From the NCBI RefSeq assembly GCF_004362525.1, contig NZ_SNXS01000005.1:310001-374000 (forward strand): a stretch of 64,000 nt of DNA. Reading direction: 5' to 3'. Origin of the DNA: Roseateles toxinivorans (GTDB taxonomy: Bacteria > Pseudomonadota > Gammaproteobacteria > Burkholderiales > Burkholderiaceae_C). The notes under the pieces are model-generated. The model was not told the DNA's origin. It worked only from the letters and a program-made list of their open reading frames with translations, and did not search any database. Below, in pieces: positions 10,101 to 17,676 of the stretch (position 1 is the stretch's first letter; every line of letters starts with the position of its first letter). Both the position numbers and the translations under genes were made by a program.

Positions 10101-11237
10101 ATCGGGCAGGCGAGCGGGCATGACATCAGCGTGCGCAATCTGCTGCAGGGCGTGGACGTGCGCGAGGGCGAGTTCGCGATGAGCCTCAACGGCGCCACCG
10201 CCAAGCTGGACTTCCTGCGCGCCAAGGCCGGCGCCGGCACCCTGCAGCTGGAGGGCAATGCCGAGCTGGGCGCCACGCCGCAGGCCGAGCTGACGCTGAA
10301 GGCCTCGAAGTTCGCCCTGCTGGCGCGGGTCGATAGGCGCATCATCACCAGCGGCCAGGCCCAGCTGGCGCTGAAGGCCAATGAACTGAAGCTCAACGGC
10401 AAGTTCACCGTCGATGAGGGCCTGATCGACTTCACCCGCTCCGATGCGCCGAGTCTCGACGACGACGTGATCGTGCTGCGCAACGAACAGCCGCTGCCGG
10501 AGGCATCGCGCAACGGCAGCAAGCGCGAACGCGTGATCATCGTGGACCTGGGCGTCGATCTGGGCCGCCAGCTGCGCCTGCGCGGCCGCGGCCTGGACAC
10601 CCTGCTGCGCGGCGAGCTGCGACTGGGTCAGCAGGCCGGCAAGCCGACCCTGCAGGGCACGGTGCGGGCCGAGAACGGCACCTATGCCGCCTACGGCCAG
10701 AAGCTGGAGATCGAACGCGGTGACGTGATCTTCGGCGGCCAGATGGACAACCCGCGGCTGGACGTGATCGCCACCCGGCCGAACACCGACACCCGGGTGG
10801 GCGTGACCGTCACCGGCACCGCACGCAACCCGCGCATACGCCTGTTTTCCGAGCCCGAGCTGAGCGAGACCGAGAAGCTCTCCTGGCTGGTGCTGGGCCG
10901 CGGCGCCGACGGCCTGGGCCGCACCGACACCGCCCTGCTGCAGCGCGCCGCCCTGGCCCTGCTGGCCGGCGAAGGCGAAGGCGCCACCGGCAAACTGGTG
11001 CAAAGCCTGGGCCTGGACGAGCTGTCGCTGAAGCAGAGCGACGGCGAGGTGCGCGAAACCATCGTACGACTGGGCAAGCAGCTGTCACGCCGCTGGTACG
11101 TCGGCTACGAACGCGGCCTCAATTCCACCACCGGCAACTGGCAGCTGATCTACCGCATCGCCCAGCGCTTCACCCTGCGCGCGCAATCGGGCTCGGACAA
11201 TTCGATGGATCTGATTTGGCAGTGGAAGTGGAACTGA
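7140..11237 (+). CDS. tamB: TamB, inner-membrane-anchored translocation and assembly protein
   Basis: A 1365-residue protein starting one base before the end of tamA (TGATG overlap). Residues about 14-38 form a single membrane anchor after a basic start. The long middle is repetitive, alternating and Leu/Gln/Ala-rich, as expected for the beta-taco hydrophobic groove that spans the periplasm. The last 350 residues are the TamB (DUF490) domain, with the characteristic endings SEPELSETEKLSWLVLGR, LSRRWYVGYERGL and SMDLIWQWKWN. TamB docks to TamA and carries phospholipid or barrel substrates between membranes. The longer upstream frame lies inside tamA and is not the start. A strong hairpin follows 30 bases after the stop. 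Confidence 0.93.
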   Translation: MSTIVPRSSRARRRVLITLALLTALLALIVGLVLVSLRTAPGTAWLLARAPGLQIEQPEGSLLGDFSARRLTLTLPGIVEPLVLTGLRWQDLTLEYSGLTGQWLKIRIAQAQADRLDITLPTSGTSSGAPATLWLPLELEVQQLRIGEIHTAALGAKPLRRLDGAVHLGAKAGAEHRITVNSVEWDSLRLSGKAVQASRGELQLDAQLAVEPLTTAAGKHWQASLELKGPLAGPTLKAQLSAAQQSLQASARLQPFAAWPLAELQARTQDLNLAALNSDWPRTALSGEAQLSSRGWDQPAALRLNLSNGDAGRWDQQRLPLQAIALDLEAVPNQTQSVNVRAFDLQLGQPGAPAGRLQGQGGGKLDDWRLSTRVSQLLPAQLDKRLAALNLNGTLELQGSGGLEAPTIAAQAQLLGQWLAKPAAMAKAQAQLSLDALYTPQQIQIKQAQLSAGPARASAQARLTPQGKDWRVQGQAQLSEFDPSLWWAGPAGSAWQRTAQRLNASLDADLLLGAQAGWPRGQASLKLGDSLLMGVPVSGEARLQSGAEATLTAKVLAGGNQLSLSGLLPPAPAAERWTGSAQAGDLSRLAPLLALLPSRGEQPAITLSGKLEGTFTAHGRWPLLSIDTQMKAQNLQSNLLGQDARIGQAELSAALGTQAGDALSVKLDLRSLNLPSARVERLLLQLGGSWAQHQASLELSSGLKAPPWLNALLPGASLGDTATGSRAALKLQGGLSQAPAAWLARAQAVDWTGQLQQLELRGTGPASGTAPAWVSGRELGLKLQWSGDGLLSQALAQPGRVEIAGAGLRWGLLRWQAPRMSGESALIEAQAELEPLAVAPLLARWQPDFGWGGNLLLGGRARLRMGSTVDIDVELLRSQGDLQVTDDAGPQNLGLSEMRLGLTAQNGVWHFTQAIAGSNLGVVGGAISSRTSPQAWWPAPDAPLEGVLEAQVANLGTWGGWIPAGWRLAGTTRAGITLKGKVGAPEIIGQASGHDISVRNLLQGVDVREGEFAMSLNGATAKLDFLRAKAGAGTLQLEGNAELGATPQAELTLKASKFALLARVDRRIITSGQAQLALKANELKLNGKFTVDEGLIDFTRSDAPSLDDDVIVLRNEQPLPEASRNGSKRERVIIVDLGVDLGRQLRLRGRGLDTLLRGELRLGQQAGKPTLQGTVRAENGTYAAYGQKLEIERGDVIFGGQMDNPRLDVIATRPNTDTRVGVTVTGTARNPRIRLFSEPELSETEKLSWLVLGRGADGLGRTDTALLQRAALALLAGEGEGATGKLVQSLGLDELSLKQSDGEVRETIVRLGKQLSRRWYVGYERGLNSTTGNWQLIYRIAQRFTLRAQSGSDNSMDLIWQWKWN

Positions 11238-11267
11238 CGGGCTGATGGTCGAGGCAGGTCGAAATGT

Positions 11268-11312
11268 CCAAAGCCCACCTAAGAGTCCACGGGACTCTTA
11301 GGTGGGCTTTGG
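11268..11312. terminator. Perfect 21-bp hairpin between tamB and tRNA-Arg, probable bidirectional terminator
   Basis: Bases 11268-11288 and 11292-11312 are exact reverse complements around a 3-base loop (ACG). Each strand ends in CTTTGG, a short T run, which suits convergent termination of tamB (+) and the tRNA (-). Unusually, the right arm contains the three bases encoding the tRNA CCA end (11310-11312). Confidence 0.6.
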
Positions 11313-11384
11313 TCCCGCCGACAGGAATCGAACCTGTATCTGCCGCTTAGGAGGCGGCCGTTCTATCCATTGAACTACGGCGAG
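11310..11384 (-). tRNA. tRNA-Arg (anticodon CCU)
   Basis: Read on the minus strand, the 75 bases fold as a full cloverleaf. The acceptor stem is CTCGCCG/CGGCGGG with one G-U pair. The D arm stem is GTTC/GAAC. The anticodon stem is GCCGC/GCGGC with loop CTCCTAA, giving anticodon CCT. The T arm is ACAGG-TTCGATT-CCTGT. Discriminator A is followed by a genomically encoded CCA (11310-11312). It decodes the rare AGG arginine codon. Confidence 0.95.
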
Positions 11385-11444
11385 GCAATCTGACAAAGCG
11401 GCGCGCATTCTCGCACGGCATCGACCGGCTTCGGGCGCTAAGTC

Positions 11445-13079
11445 TCACCGCCGCATCGACCTCGACAGCATCAACACCGGTATCAGCCCCACCAGCACGA
11501 TCGCGATCGAGGGCAGGGCCGCCTCGCTGAGGCGCTCGTCGCGGGCCAGCTGGTAGGCCACCACGGCCAGGGTGTCGCTGTTGAAGGGCCGCAGCACCAG
11601 GGTGGCGGGCAGCTCCTTCATCACATCGACGAACACCAGCAGCGCCGCAGCCAGCGACGAGCGCGCCAGCAGCGGCGCATGCAGCCGCAGGAACAGCCGG
11701 GCCCGCGAGGCGCCCAGCATGCGGGCGGTTTCGTCGACGCTGGGGGCAATGCGGGCATAGCCGGCGTCGATGGACTGCAGGGCCACGGCCGAGAAGCGCA
11801 CCAGATAGGCATAGATCAGGCCCAGCACGGTGCCGGTCATCACAGCCGACAGCGGCAGCTCGGGCCAGCGCTGCTGCAGCCAGCCCAGCGGCAGCAGGAT
11901 GCCCACGGCGATCACCGCGCCGGGCACCGCATAGCCGAGCGAGACCACGCGGGTGGCCAGGTTCAGCAGCAGGCCCTTGCCGCGCCCCTTGGCGCCCTGG
12001 CTGCCACCCTGGCCGAGGCGCGAAGCAAAAGCCAGGGTCAGCGCCATCGCCACGGCCAGCGCCGCGGCCAGGCCGGCGAGCTTGAAGCTGGTCCAGCTCC
12101 ACTGGGCGAAGCGTGCCAGCGGCAGGCCCAGCTCGGCGGTCTGCGCCTCCTGCCACAGCAGGCCGGCCAGCACCGCTACCGGCACCACAAAACCCAGCAG
12201 CACCGGCAGCGCGCACAGGACAAAAGCAAGCAAAGCCGCCCCGCCGCGCAGCGGCAACGGCCGCGCTTCGGCCGCCTGCAGGGCGCCCGGCCGGGCGGTG
12301 ACGAAGCGCATCCTGGCCTGCGCACGGCGCTCCAGCCACAGCAGACCGGCCACGACGATCAGCAGCAGCGAGGCCAGCTGGGCGGCGGCGAAGCGGTCGT
12401 TCATCACCAGCCAGGCCTTGTAGATGCCGGTGGTGAAGGTGTTGAGGCCGAAGTAGGAACCCACGCCGTAGTCGGCCAGGGTCTCCATCAGCGCCAGGGC
12501 CACGCCAGCGGCCAGCGCCGGGCGTGCCAGCGGCAGGGCCACCTTGAAGACGCGGCGCAGCGTGCCGGCGCCCAGCATGCGGGCGGCCTCCATCAGCGCC
12601 ACGCCCCGCTCGTTCAGCGCCGTGCGGGTCAGCAGATAGACGTAGGGGTAGAGGCACAGCACGAACAGGGCCACCGCGCCGGGCAGGCTGCGCACGTCGG
12701 GCCACAGCGCGCCCTGGGCACCGGTCAGCGCCCGCAGCCAGGTCTGCAGCGCGCCGCTGTACTGCAACACATCGGTATAGGCATAGGCGGCCACATAGGC
12801 GGGCATGGCCATGGGCAGCAGCAGCGCCCATTCGAACCAGCGCCGGCCCGGGAACTGGAACAGGCTCACGGCCGCCGCCGTGGCACCGCCCAGCAGGGCC
12901 ACGCCGAGGCCGACGCTGGTGGCCAGCAGCAGCGAGCTGCGCGTGTAGTCGGGCAGCACGGTGGCGAACTGGTGCTGCAGGATGGCCAGCGCCTGGGCGT
13001 CCATAGCAAACCAGGAGCCCAGCACGCCCAGCACGGGCACGGCCAGCAGCAGACAAACAAGGGTGATCAGTCGAAACAT
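11445..13079 (-). CDS. Fe3+-type ABC transporter permease (FbpB/SfuB-like, two fused permease halves)
   Basis: A 544-residue inner-membrane protein with about 12 hydrophobic helices and two copies of the binding-protein-dependent permease domain, the layout of FbpB/AfuB/SfuB ferric-iron permeases. EAA-type coupling loops are visible as MEAARMLGAGTLRRVFKVALP in the first half and ETARMLGASRARLFLRLHAP in the second. The start at 13079 (MFRLITLV) is chosen because it begins the first helix; the frame remains open upstream but that part is low-complexity. It is divergent from the ATPase gene with a 104-base gap, so both can be controlled together. No periplasmic binding protein gene lies nearby, so iron as the substrate is inferred from family only. 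Confidence 0.85.
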   Translation of the reverse strand: MFRLITLVCLLLAVPVLGVLGSWFAMDAQALAILQHQFATVLPDYTRSSLLLATSVGLGVALLGGATAAAVSLFQFPGRRWFEWALLLPMAMPAYVAAYAYTDVLQYSGALQTWLRALTGAQGALWPDVRSLPGAVALFVLCLYPYVYLLTRTALNERGVALMEAARMLGAGTLRRVFKVALPLARPALAAGVALALMETLADYGVGSYFGLNTFTTGIYKAWLVMNDRFAAAQLASLLLIVVAGLLWLERRAQARMRFVTARPGALQAAEARPLPLRGGAALLAFVLCALPVLLGFVVPVAVLAGLLWQEAQTAELGLPLARFAQWSWTSFKLAGLAAALAVAMALTLAFASRLGQGGSQGAKGRGKGLLLNLATRVVSLGYAVPGAVIAVGILLPLGWLQQRWPELPLSAVMTGTVLGLIYAYLVRFSAVALQSIDAGYARIAPSVDETARMLGASRARLFLRLHAPLLARSSLAAALLVFVDVMKELPATLVLRPFNSDTLAVVAYQLARDERLSEAALPSIAIVLVGLIPVLMLSRSMRR

Positions 13080-13138
13080 CAGGGGCGAGTGGACCGGGGT
13101 CGAGCACTTCCTGCCTTGAGCCAGGTCAAGACAACAAG

Positions 13139-13157
13139 AATGCGAACAAGGCGCATT
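13139..13157. promoter_or_regulatory. Inverted repeat in the divergent iron-ABC control region
   Basis: AATGCG (13139-13144) and CGCATT (13152-13157) form a 6-bp inverted repeat with a 7-base spacer, between the permease start (13079) and the ATPase start (13184). A second one, CTTGA/TCAAG, lies at 13115-13130. Either could be an operator. Neither matches a Fur box, so the regulator is unknown. Confidence 0.25.
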
Positions 13158-13183
13158 TGCCGCCCGGCCGTTATCATAGGGCC

Positions 13184-14266
13184 ATGTTCCTAGCACTCGA
13201 TCAAGTTGGCGTGCGCTATCCCGGTGCCACGCCCCAGAAACCGGCGGTCGAGGGCGTGACTCTGACCCTGCCCAAAGGCCAGATCGGCGTCTTGATCGGG
13301 CCCTCGGGCTGCGGCAAGACAACCTTGCTGCGAGCCATCGCGGGGCTGGAACGGCTGCATGATGGCCGCATCAGCATCACCGGCGCGGTGCTGGCCGATG
13401 CTGGCACCGGCCTGCACACCCCACCCGAGGCACGCCAGATCGGTATGGTGTTCCAGGACTATGCGCTGTTCCCCCATCTGTCGGTGGCCGACAACATCGG
13501 CTTCGGCCTGAATCACCTCAAGCCCGCCCAGCGCGCCCAGCGCACCCGCGAGGTGCTGGACCTGGTCGGCCTGGCCCATGCCGCCAAGCGCGCGCCCCAC
13601 CAGCTCTCGGGCGGCCAGCAGCAACGCGTGGCCCTGGCCCGCGCGCTGGCGCCATCGCCACGTCTGCTGCTGCTGGACGAGCCGTTCTCCAGCCTCGATG
13701 TGGATCTGCGCGAGCACCTGAGCCAGGAACTGCGCGGCATCCTGCACGAGACCGGCACCACCGCCCTGTTCGTCACCCATGACCAGGCCGAGGCCTTTGC
13801 CGTCGGCGATGTGGTCGGCGTGATGCACCAGGGCCGGCTGGAACAGTGGGACGAGGCCTACACCGTCTATCACCGCCCGGCCACCCGTTTCGTCGCCGAT
13901 TTCATCGGCCATGGTGTGTTCGCCCCGGCCCGCATCACCATGGGCCCGGACGGCCCCATCGTCCACACGCCGCTGGGCGAGCTCAGCGACGTCGGCGAGT
14001 GCCCGCTGCCCGACGCCTACCCGGGCGGCGAATGCGAGGTGCTGCTGCGCGCCGACGACATCACCCACGACGACGACGCCCCCATCAAGGCCCGCATCGA
14101 ACGCAAGGCTTTTCGCGGCGCATCATTTCTTTACACGCTGCGCCTGGCCAGCGGCGAGCAGGTGCTGGTGCACGTGCCTTCGCACCATGATCACCAGGTG
14201 GGCGAGTGGATAGGCATACGCGCCAGCGTCGATCACGTCGTGACCTTTGCACGGCCGGCGACCTGA
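13184..14266 (+). CDS. Fe3+-type ABC transporter ATP-binding protein (FbpC-like)
   Basis: A 360-residue ABC ATPase. Walker A is GPSGCGKT (residues 39-46), the Q-loop is VFQDYALFPHLS, the signature is LSGGQQQR, Walker B is LLLLDEPFSSLD, and the switch His is in FVTHDQAEA. The C-terminal 120 residues are a TOBE-type regulatory domain. This fits the FbpC/PotA/CysA group and the iron-type permease opposite. The start at 13184 (MFLALDQVG) is preferred over 13157, which adds nine residues without family character. It would power import by the adjacent permease; the binding protein must be encoded elsewhere. Confidence 0.87.
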   Translation: MFLALDQVGVRYPGATPQKPAVEGVTLTLPKGQIGVLIGPSGCGKTTLLRAIAGLERLHDGRISITGAVLADAGTGLHTPPEARQIGMVFQDYALFPHLSVADNIGFGLNHLKPAQRAQRTREVLDLVGLAHAAKRAPHQLSGGQQQRVALARALAPSPRLLLLDEPFSSLDVDLREHLSQELRGILHETGTTALFVTHDQAEAFAVGDVVGVMHQGRLEQWDEAYTVYHRPATRFVADFIGHGVFAPARITMGPDGPIVHTPLGELSDVGECPLPDAYPGGECEVLLRADDITHDDDAPIKARIERKAFRGASFLYTLRLASGEQVLVHVPSHHDHQVGEWIGIRASVDHVVTFARPAT

Positions 14267-14337
14267 GATTTGCCGCCTGGGACGGCTCACCGTGAATAAG
14301 GGGCGAAACTTTCTGTTGATGCGGCCTCTCCAAGCCG

Positions 14338-14357
14338 GGCCAGAACTTATACTGGCC
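14338..14357 (+). promoter_or_regulatory. Palindrome overlapping a TATACT -10-like box upstream of ctpA
   Basis: GGCCAG (14338-14343) and CTGGCC (14352-14357) flank an 8-base AT-rich spacer. TATACT at 14348-14353 is a good -10 hexamer, but I see no convincing -35 at 16-18 bases upstream. It sits 75 bases before the ctpA start and could be a repressor site over a promoter. Confidence 0.3.
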
Positions 14358-14432
14358 TAGAGAGATTCCGCCTTCAAATCGGACCCTCACCCGCATGTTT
14401 GCTCGATATCACGTATAGGGAACACTCGCATC

Positions 14433-15875
14433 ATGGGTGCCAAACTGAAAGTTGCCGGCTGGGTTGCCTTGGGTGCCGTTGCCGGTGCACTCACCACCAT
14501 GCAGTTGCCGGCCAACGGGCGCACCTCGCTCGCGCCCCTGCCCCTGGAGGAGATGCAACAGCTGGCCGCCGTGTTCGGCATGGTCAAGTCCGATTACGTG
14601 GAGCCCGTTGATGAGAAGAAGCTCATCAACGACGCCATCGCGGGCATGGTCGCCGGGCTGGACCCGCATTCGCAGTTCTTCGACAAGAAGAGCTTCAAGG
14701 AATTCCGCGAAAGCAGCACCGGCAAGTTCGTCGGCGTGGGCATCGAAATCGGCATGGAAGACGGTCTGGTCAAGATCGTTTCGCCGATCGAGGGCTCGCC
14801 GGCCTTCCGTGCCGGCCTGAAGAGCGGCGACCTGATCACCAAGATCGACGACACCATGGTCAAGGGCCTGGGCATCGATCAGGCCGTCAAGCGCATGCGC
14901 GGCGAGCCCAACACCAAGGTTTCGCTGACGATCTTCCGCAAGAGCGAAAGCCGCAGCTTCCCCATCACCATCGTGCGCGAAGAGATCCGCCAGCAAAGCG
15001 TCCGCGCCAAGGTGGTCGAGCCCGGCTATGCCTGGCTGCGCGTCAGCCAGTTCCAGGACCGCACCGTCGATGACTTCGTGCGCAAGCTCGAAGAGATCTA
15101 CAAGCAGGAGCCCAAGCTGAAGGGTCTGGTGCTGGACCTGCGCAATGACCCGGGCGGCCTGCTCGAGGGCGCCGTGGCCATCTCCGCCGCCTTCCTGCCC
15201 GCCGACACCGTGGTCGTCTCGACCAACGGCCAGGTGGCCGACTCGAAGGCCGTGTTCAAGGCCACGCCCGACAACTACACCCGCCGCGGCGGCAGCGACC
15301 CGCTGCGCAAGCTGCCGGCCGCGCTGAAGAGCGTGCCCATGGTGGTGCTGGTCAATGAAGGCTCGGCCTCGGCCAGCGAAATCGTCGCCGGCGCGCTGCA
15401 GGACCACAAGCGGGCCATCGTGATGGGTGCGCAGACCTTCGGCAAGGGCTCGGTGCAGACGGTGCGTCAGCTCAGCCCCGAGACGGCGCTGAAGATCACC
15501 ACCGCCCGCTACTACACCCCGAACGGTCGTTCGATCCAGGCCAAGGGCATCGTCCCCGACGTGCTGCTGGACGAAACCGCCGAGGGCAATGTCTTCGCCG
15601 CCCTGCGCATGCGCGAGGCCGATCTCGAAAAGCATCTGCAGAACGCCAAGGGCGAGGACGACAAGGACCCCGCCCGCGAAAAGGCCCGCGAGGAGGCCCG
15701 TGCCAAGCTGGAAGCCGAGGCGGCCAAGACCAAGGAGCCGATCAAGCCCCTGCCCGAATTCGGCAGCGCCGAAGACTTCCCGCTGACCCAGGCCTTCAAT
15801 CGGCTGAAGGGCAAGACGGTGCTGGTGTCCAAGACGGCTGTGGAACGGAAAGCGGAAGCCACTACCGAGCAATAG
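14433..15875 (+). CDS. ctpA: Carboxy-terminal processing peptidase CtpA (S41 family)
   Basis: A 480-residue periplasmic serine protease. An N-terminal hydrophobic signal/anchor (residues about 5-25) is followed by a helical region, a PDZ domain with FVGVGIEIGMEDG and SPAFRAGLKSGDLI (about 95-180), and the S41 core. The catalytic dyad is visible by alignment with Prc: Ser313 in EGSASASE and Lys338 in TFGKGSVQT, 25 residues apart as in Prc. A charged, Glu/Lys-rich segment (about 405-440) lies before the C-terminus. It should trim C-termini of envelope proteins and control cell-wall hydrolases. It is followed by a clear terminator and then moeB, an order I recall from other betaproteobacteria. 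Confidence 0.92.
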   Translation: MGAKLKVAGWVALGAVAGALTTMQLPANGRTSLAPLPLEEMQQLAAVFGMVKSDYVEPVDEKKLINDAIAGMVAGLDPHSQFFDKKSFKEFRESSTGKFVGVGIEIGMEDGLVKIVSPIEGSPAFRAGLKSGDLITKIDDTMVKGLGIDQAVKRMRGEPNTKVSLTIFRKSESRSFPITIVREEIRQQSVRAKVVEPGYAWLRVSQFQDRTVDDFVRKLEEIYKQEPKLKGLVLDLRNDPGGLLEGAVAISAAFLPADTVVVSTNGQVADSKAVFKATPDNYTRRGGSDPLRKLPAALKSVPMVVLVNEGSASASEIVAGALQDHKRAIVMGAQTFGKGSVQTVRQLSPETALKITTARYYTPNGRSIQAKGIVPDVLLDETAEGNVFAALRMREADLEKHLQNAKGEDDKDPAREKAREEARAKLEAEAAKTKEPIKPLPEFGSAEDFPLTQAFNRLKGKTVLVSKTAVERKAEATTEQ

Positions 15876-15896
15876 GGCGAGGCCCTATCCACGAAC

Positions 15897-15920
15897 AAAG
15901 CCCGCCCTGGCGGGCTTTGT
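15897..15920 (+). terminator. Rho-independent terminator after ctpA
   Basis: A 10-bp perfect stem AAAGCCCGCC / GGCGGGCTTT with a 2-base loop, followed by a T-rich tail (GTTGTTT), starts 22 bases after the ctpA stop. The next gene starts at 15950, so read-through into moeB is possible. Confidence 0.75.
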
Positions 15921-15949
15921 TGTTTCTGGCCTCACGGCACAATCGCGCC

Positions 15950-16723
15950 ATGAACGACAACCAGCTGCTGCGCTACTCCCGCCACATCCTGCTCGACGAG
16001 ATCGGCATCGAGGGCCAGCAGCGGCTGCTGCAAAGCCATGCGCTGGTGATAGGCGCCGGCGGTCTGGGCTCGCCGGTGGCTCTGTATCTGGCCACTGCCG
16101 GCGTCGGGCACATCACGCTGGTCGATCATGACCAGGTGGACCTGACCAATCTGCAGCGCCAGATCGCCCACAATCTGGACCGCGTCGGCCAGGACAAGGT
16201 CAGCTCCGCCCGCCAAAGCATGCTGGCCATCAACCCCGATCTGCAGGTGCGCACCCTGGTGCAGCGCGCCGATGCGCAGGTGCTGGACGTGCTGGTCGCC
16301 GAGGTCGATGTGGTGCTGGACTGCAGCGACAACTTCCGCACCCGCCATGCCGTCAACGCCGCCTGCGTCAAGCATCGCAAACCGCTGGTGTCGGGGGCGG
16401 CGATAGGTTTCGACGGCCAGATCTCGGTCTATGACAGCCGCCAGCCCGACATGCCCTGCTACGCCTGCGTGTTCCCGCCCGAGTCGGCGGTGCAGGACGT
16501 GGCCTGCGCGACGATGGGCGTGTTCGCCCCGCTGGTGGGCATCATCGGCAGCCTGCAGGCGGCGGAGGCGCTGAAGCTGCTGGCCGGCATCGGCGAGTCG
16601 CTGGCCGGGCGGCTGCAGATGCTGGACGCGCGGCGCATGGAGTGGAGCGAGATCCGCATGGCACGCGCCGCGGACTGCCCCTGTTGCGCCGGACGGCCCG
16701 CCACAGCCATCGACAGGGTTTAA
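15950..16723 (+). CDS. moeB: Molybdopterin-synthase adenylyltransferase (MoeB/ThiF family)
   Basis: A 257-residue E1-like enzyme. It shows the ATP-binding VIGAGGLGSP loop (about residue 35), the DLTNLQRQ motif with the catalytic Arg, CSDNFRTR, and two CxxC zinc pairs (CYACVF and CPCC). It adenylates the C-terminal Gly of MoaD (or ThiS) so that sulphur can be loaded for molybdopterin or thiazole synthesis. There is no C-terminal rhodanese domain, so this is the short bacterial form. The start at 15950 (MNDNQLLRYSRH) matches family N-termini; an upstream in-frame ATG at 15917 lies within the ctpA terminator and is unlikely. MoaD and other cofactor genes are not in this window. Confidence 0.9.
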   Translation: MNDNQLLRYSRHILLDEIGIEGQQRLLQSHALVIGAGGLGSPVALYLATAGVGHITLVDHDQVDLTNLQRQIAHNLDRVGQDKVSSARQSMLAINPDLQVRTLVQRADAQVLDVLVAEVDVVLDCSDNFRTRHAVNAACVKHRKPLVSGAAIGFDGQISVYDSRQPDMPCYACVFPPESAVQDVACATMGVFAPLVGIIGSLQAAEALKLLAGIGESLAGRLQMLDARRMEWSEIRMARAADCPCCAGRPATAIDRV

Positions 16724-16733
16724 GCTCCACATC

Positions 16734-17639
16734 ATGAGAAAGAAACCCCGCCAACTGATAGCCCGCAACTTCCCGACCGCCAAAGAAGAAGCCAAGGCCC
16801 CGCCACCCGCCGCGCTGTACGAAGGCCCGGAAAGCGCCTACAAGCTCGCCTTCGCCGACGACGACTTCCTGCTGCGCGAAGAGCTGCGCCCGGTGCGCAT
16901 GCAGCTGGAGCTGCTGAAGCCCGAGATCGTGCAGCGCGAGCTTGGCATCGAATCCACCATCGTGATGTTCGGCAGTGCACGCACCCTGCCGGCCGACATC
17001 GCCGAAGGGCAGCTCAAGCTGGCCCGGGCCGATGGCGACGCCGATGCGATCCGCCAGGCCGAAGCCAAGCTGAAGATGAGCCACTACTACGAAGAGGCGC
17101 GCCGCTTTGCCGCGCTGGTGACGAAGAAGTCACGCGCCCGCAAGACACCGATCTACGTCGTCACCGGCGGCGGCCCCGGCATCATGGAGGCGGGCAATCG
17201 TGGCGCCTTCGAAGCCGGCGGCAAGAGCATAGGCCTGAACATCGTGCTGCCGCACGAGCAGGCGCCCAACCCCTACATCACGCCGGAGCTGTGCTTCCGC
17301 TTCCACTATTTCGCGCTGCGCAAGATGCACTTCCTGATGCGCTCGATCGCGCTGGTGTGCTTCCCCGGCGGCTTCGGCACCCTGGACGAGCTGTTCGAGA
17401 CCATGACCCTGATCCAGACGGGCAAGTCGCGACGCCGCCCCATCCTGCTGTTCGGACGCGACTTCTGGACCCGCTTGATCAATGTCGAGCTGCTGATCGA
17501 GACCGGCATGATCAGCCCCGGCGACGAGAAGTTGTTCACCTTCGTCGAAACCGCCGAGGAGGCCTGGGCCGTGCTGGAAGCCGAGTACGGTCTGGATCTG
17601 CCGGCCGTGAAATCCACCGAACCGGGCTCGACTAACTGA
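16734..17639 (+). CDS. LOG family protein (TIGR00730-type nucleotide phosphoribohydrolase)
   Basis: A 301-residue cytoplasmic protein of the lysine-decarboxylase-like LOG family. The diagnostic motifs are VTGGGPGIMEAGNRGA (about residue 143) and FPGGFGTLDELFE (about 208). Characterised members cleave cytokinin riboside 5'-monophosphates or other nucleoside monophosphates to base plus ribose 5-phosphate. The N-terminal 100 residues are a longer extension than in plant-type LOG and match the long bacterial subgroup. It starts 10 bases after moeB and may share its transcript. The natural bacterial substrate is uncertain. Confidence 0.85.
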   Translation: MRKKPRQLIARNFPTAKEEAKAPPPAALYEGPESAYKLAFADDDFLLREELRPVRMQLELLKPEIVQRELGIESTIVMFGSARTLPADIAEGQLKLARADGDADAIRQAEAKLKMSHYYEEARRFAALVTKKSRARKTPIYVVTGGGPGIMEAGNRGAFEAGGKSIGLNIVLPHEQAPNPYITPELCFRFHYFALRKMHFLMRSIALVCFPGGFGTLDELFETMTLIQTGKSRRRPILLFGRDFWTRLINVELLIETGMISPGDEKLFTFVETAEEAWAVLEAEYGLDLPAVKSTEPGSTN

Positions 17640-17676
17640 ATATGTCACTAGGCCCGAGCAGCGAGAATCAGCGCCC

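Noticed and set aside
8916-11003. Long open frame of about 695 codons antisense to tamB
   Set aside because: High GC and strong third-base bias leave long open antisense frames; the product is Gln/Ala/Gly-rich with no domain, while tamB is clearly coding.
13080-13183. Fur box in the iron-ABC control region
   Set aside because: No stretch comes close to the GATAAT-based 19-base consensus; the inverted repeats present are GC-rich and different.
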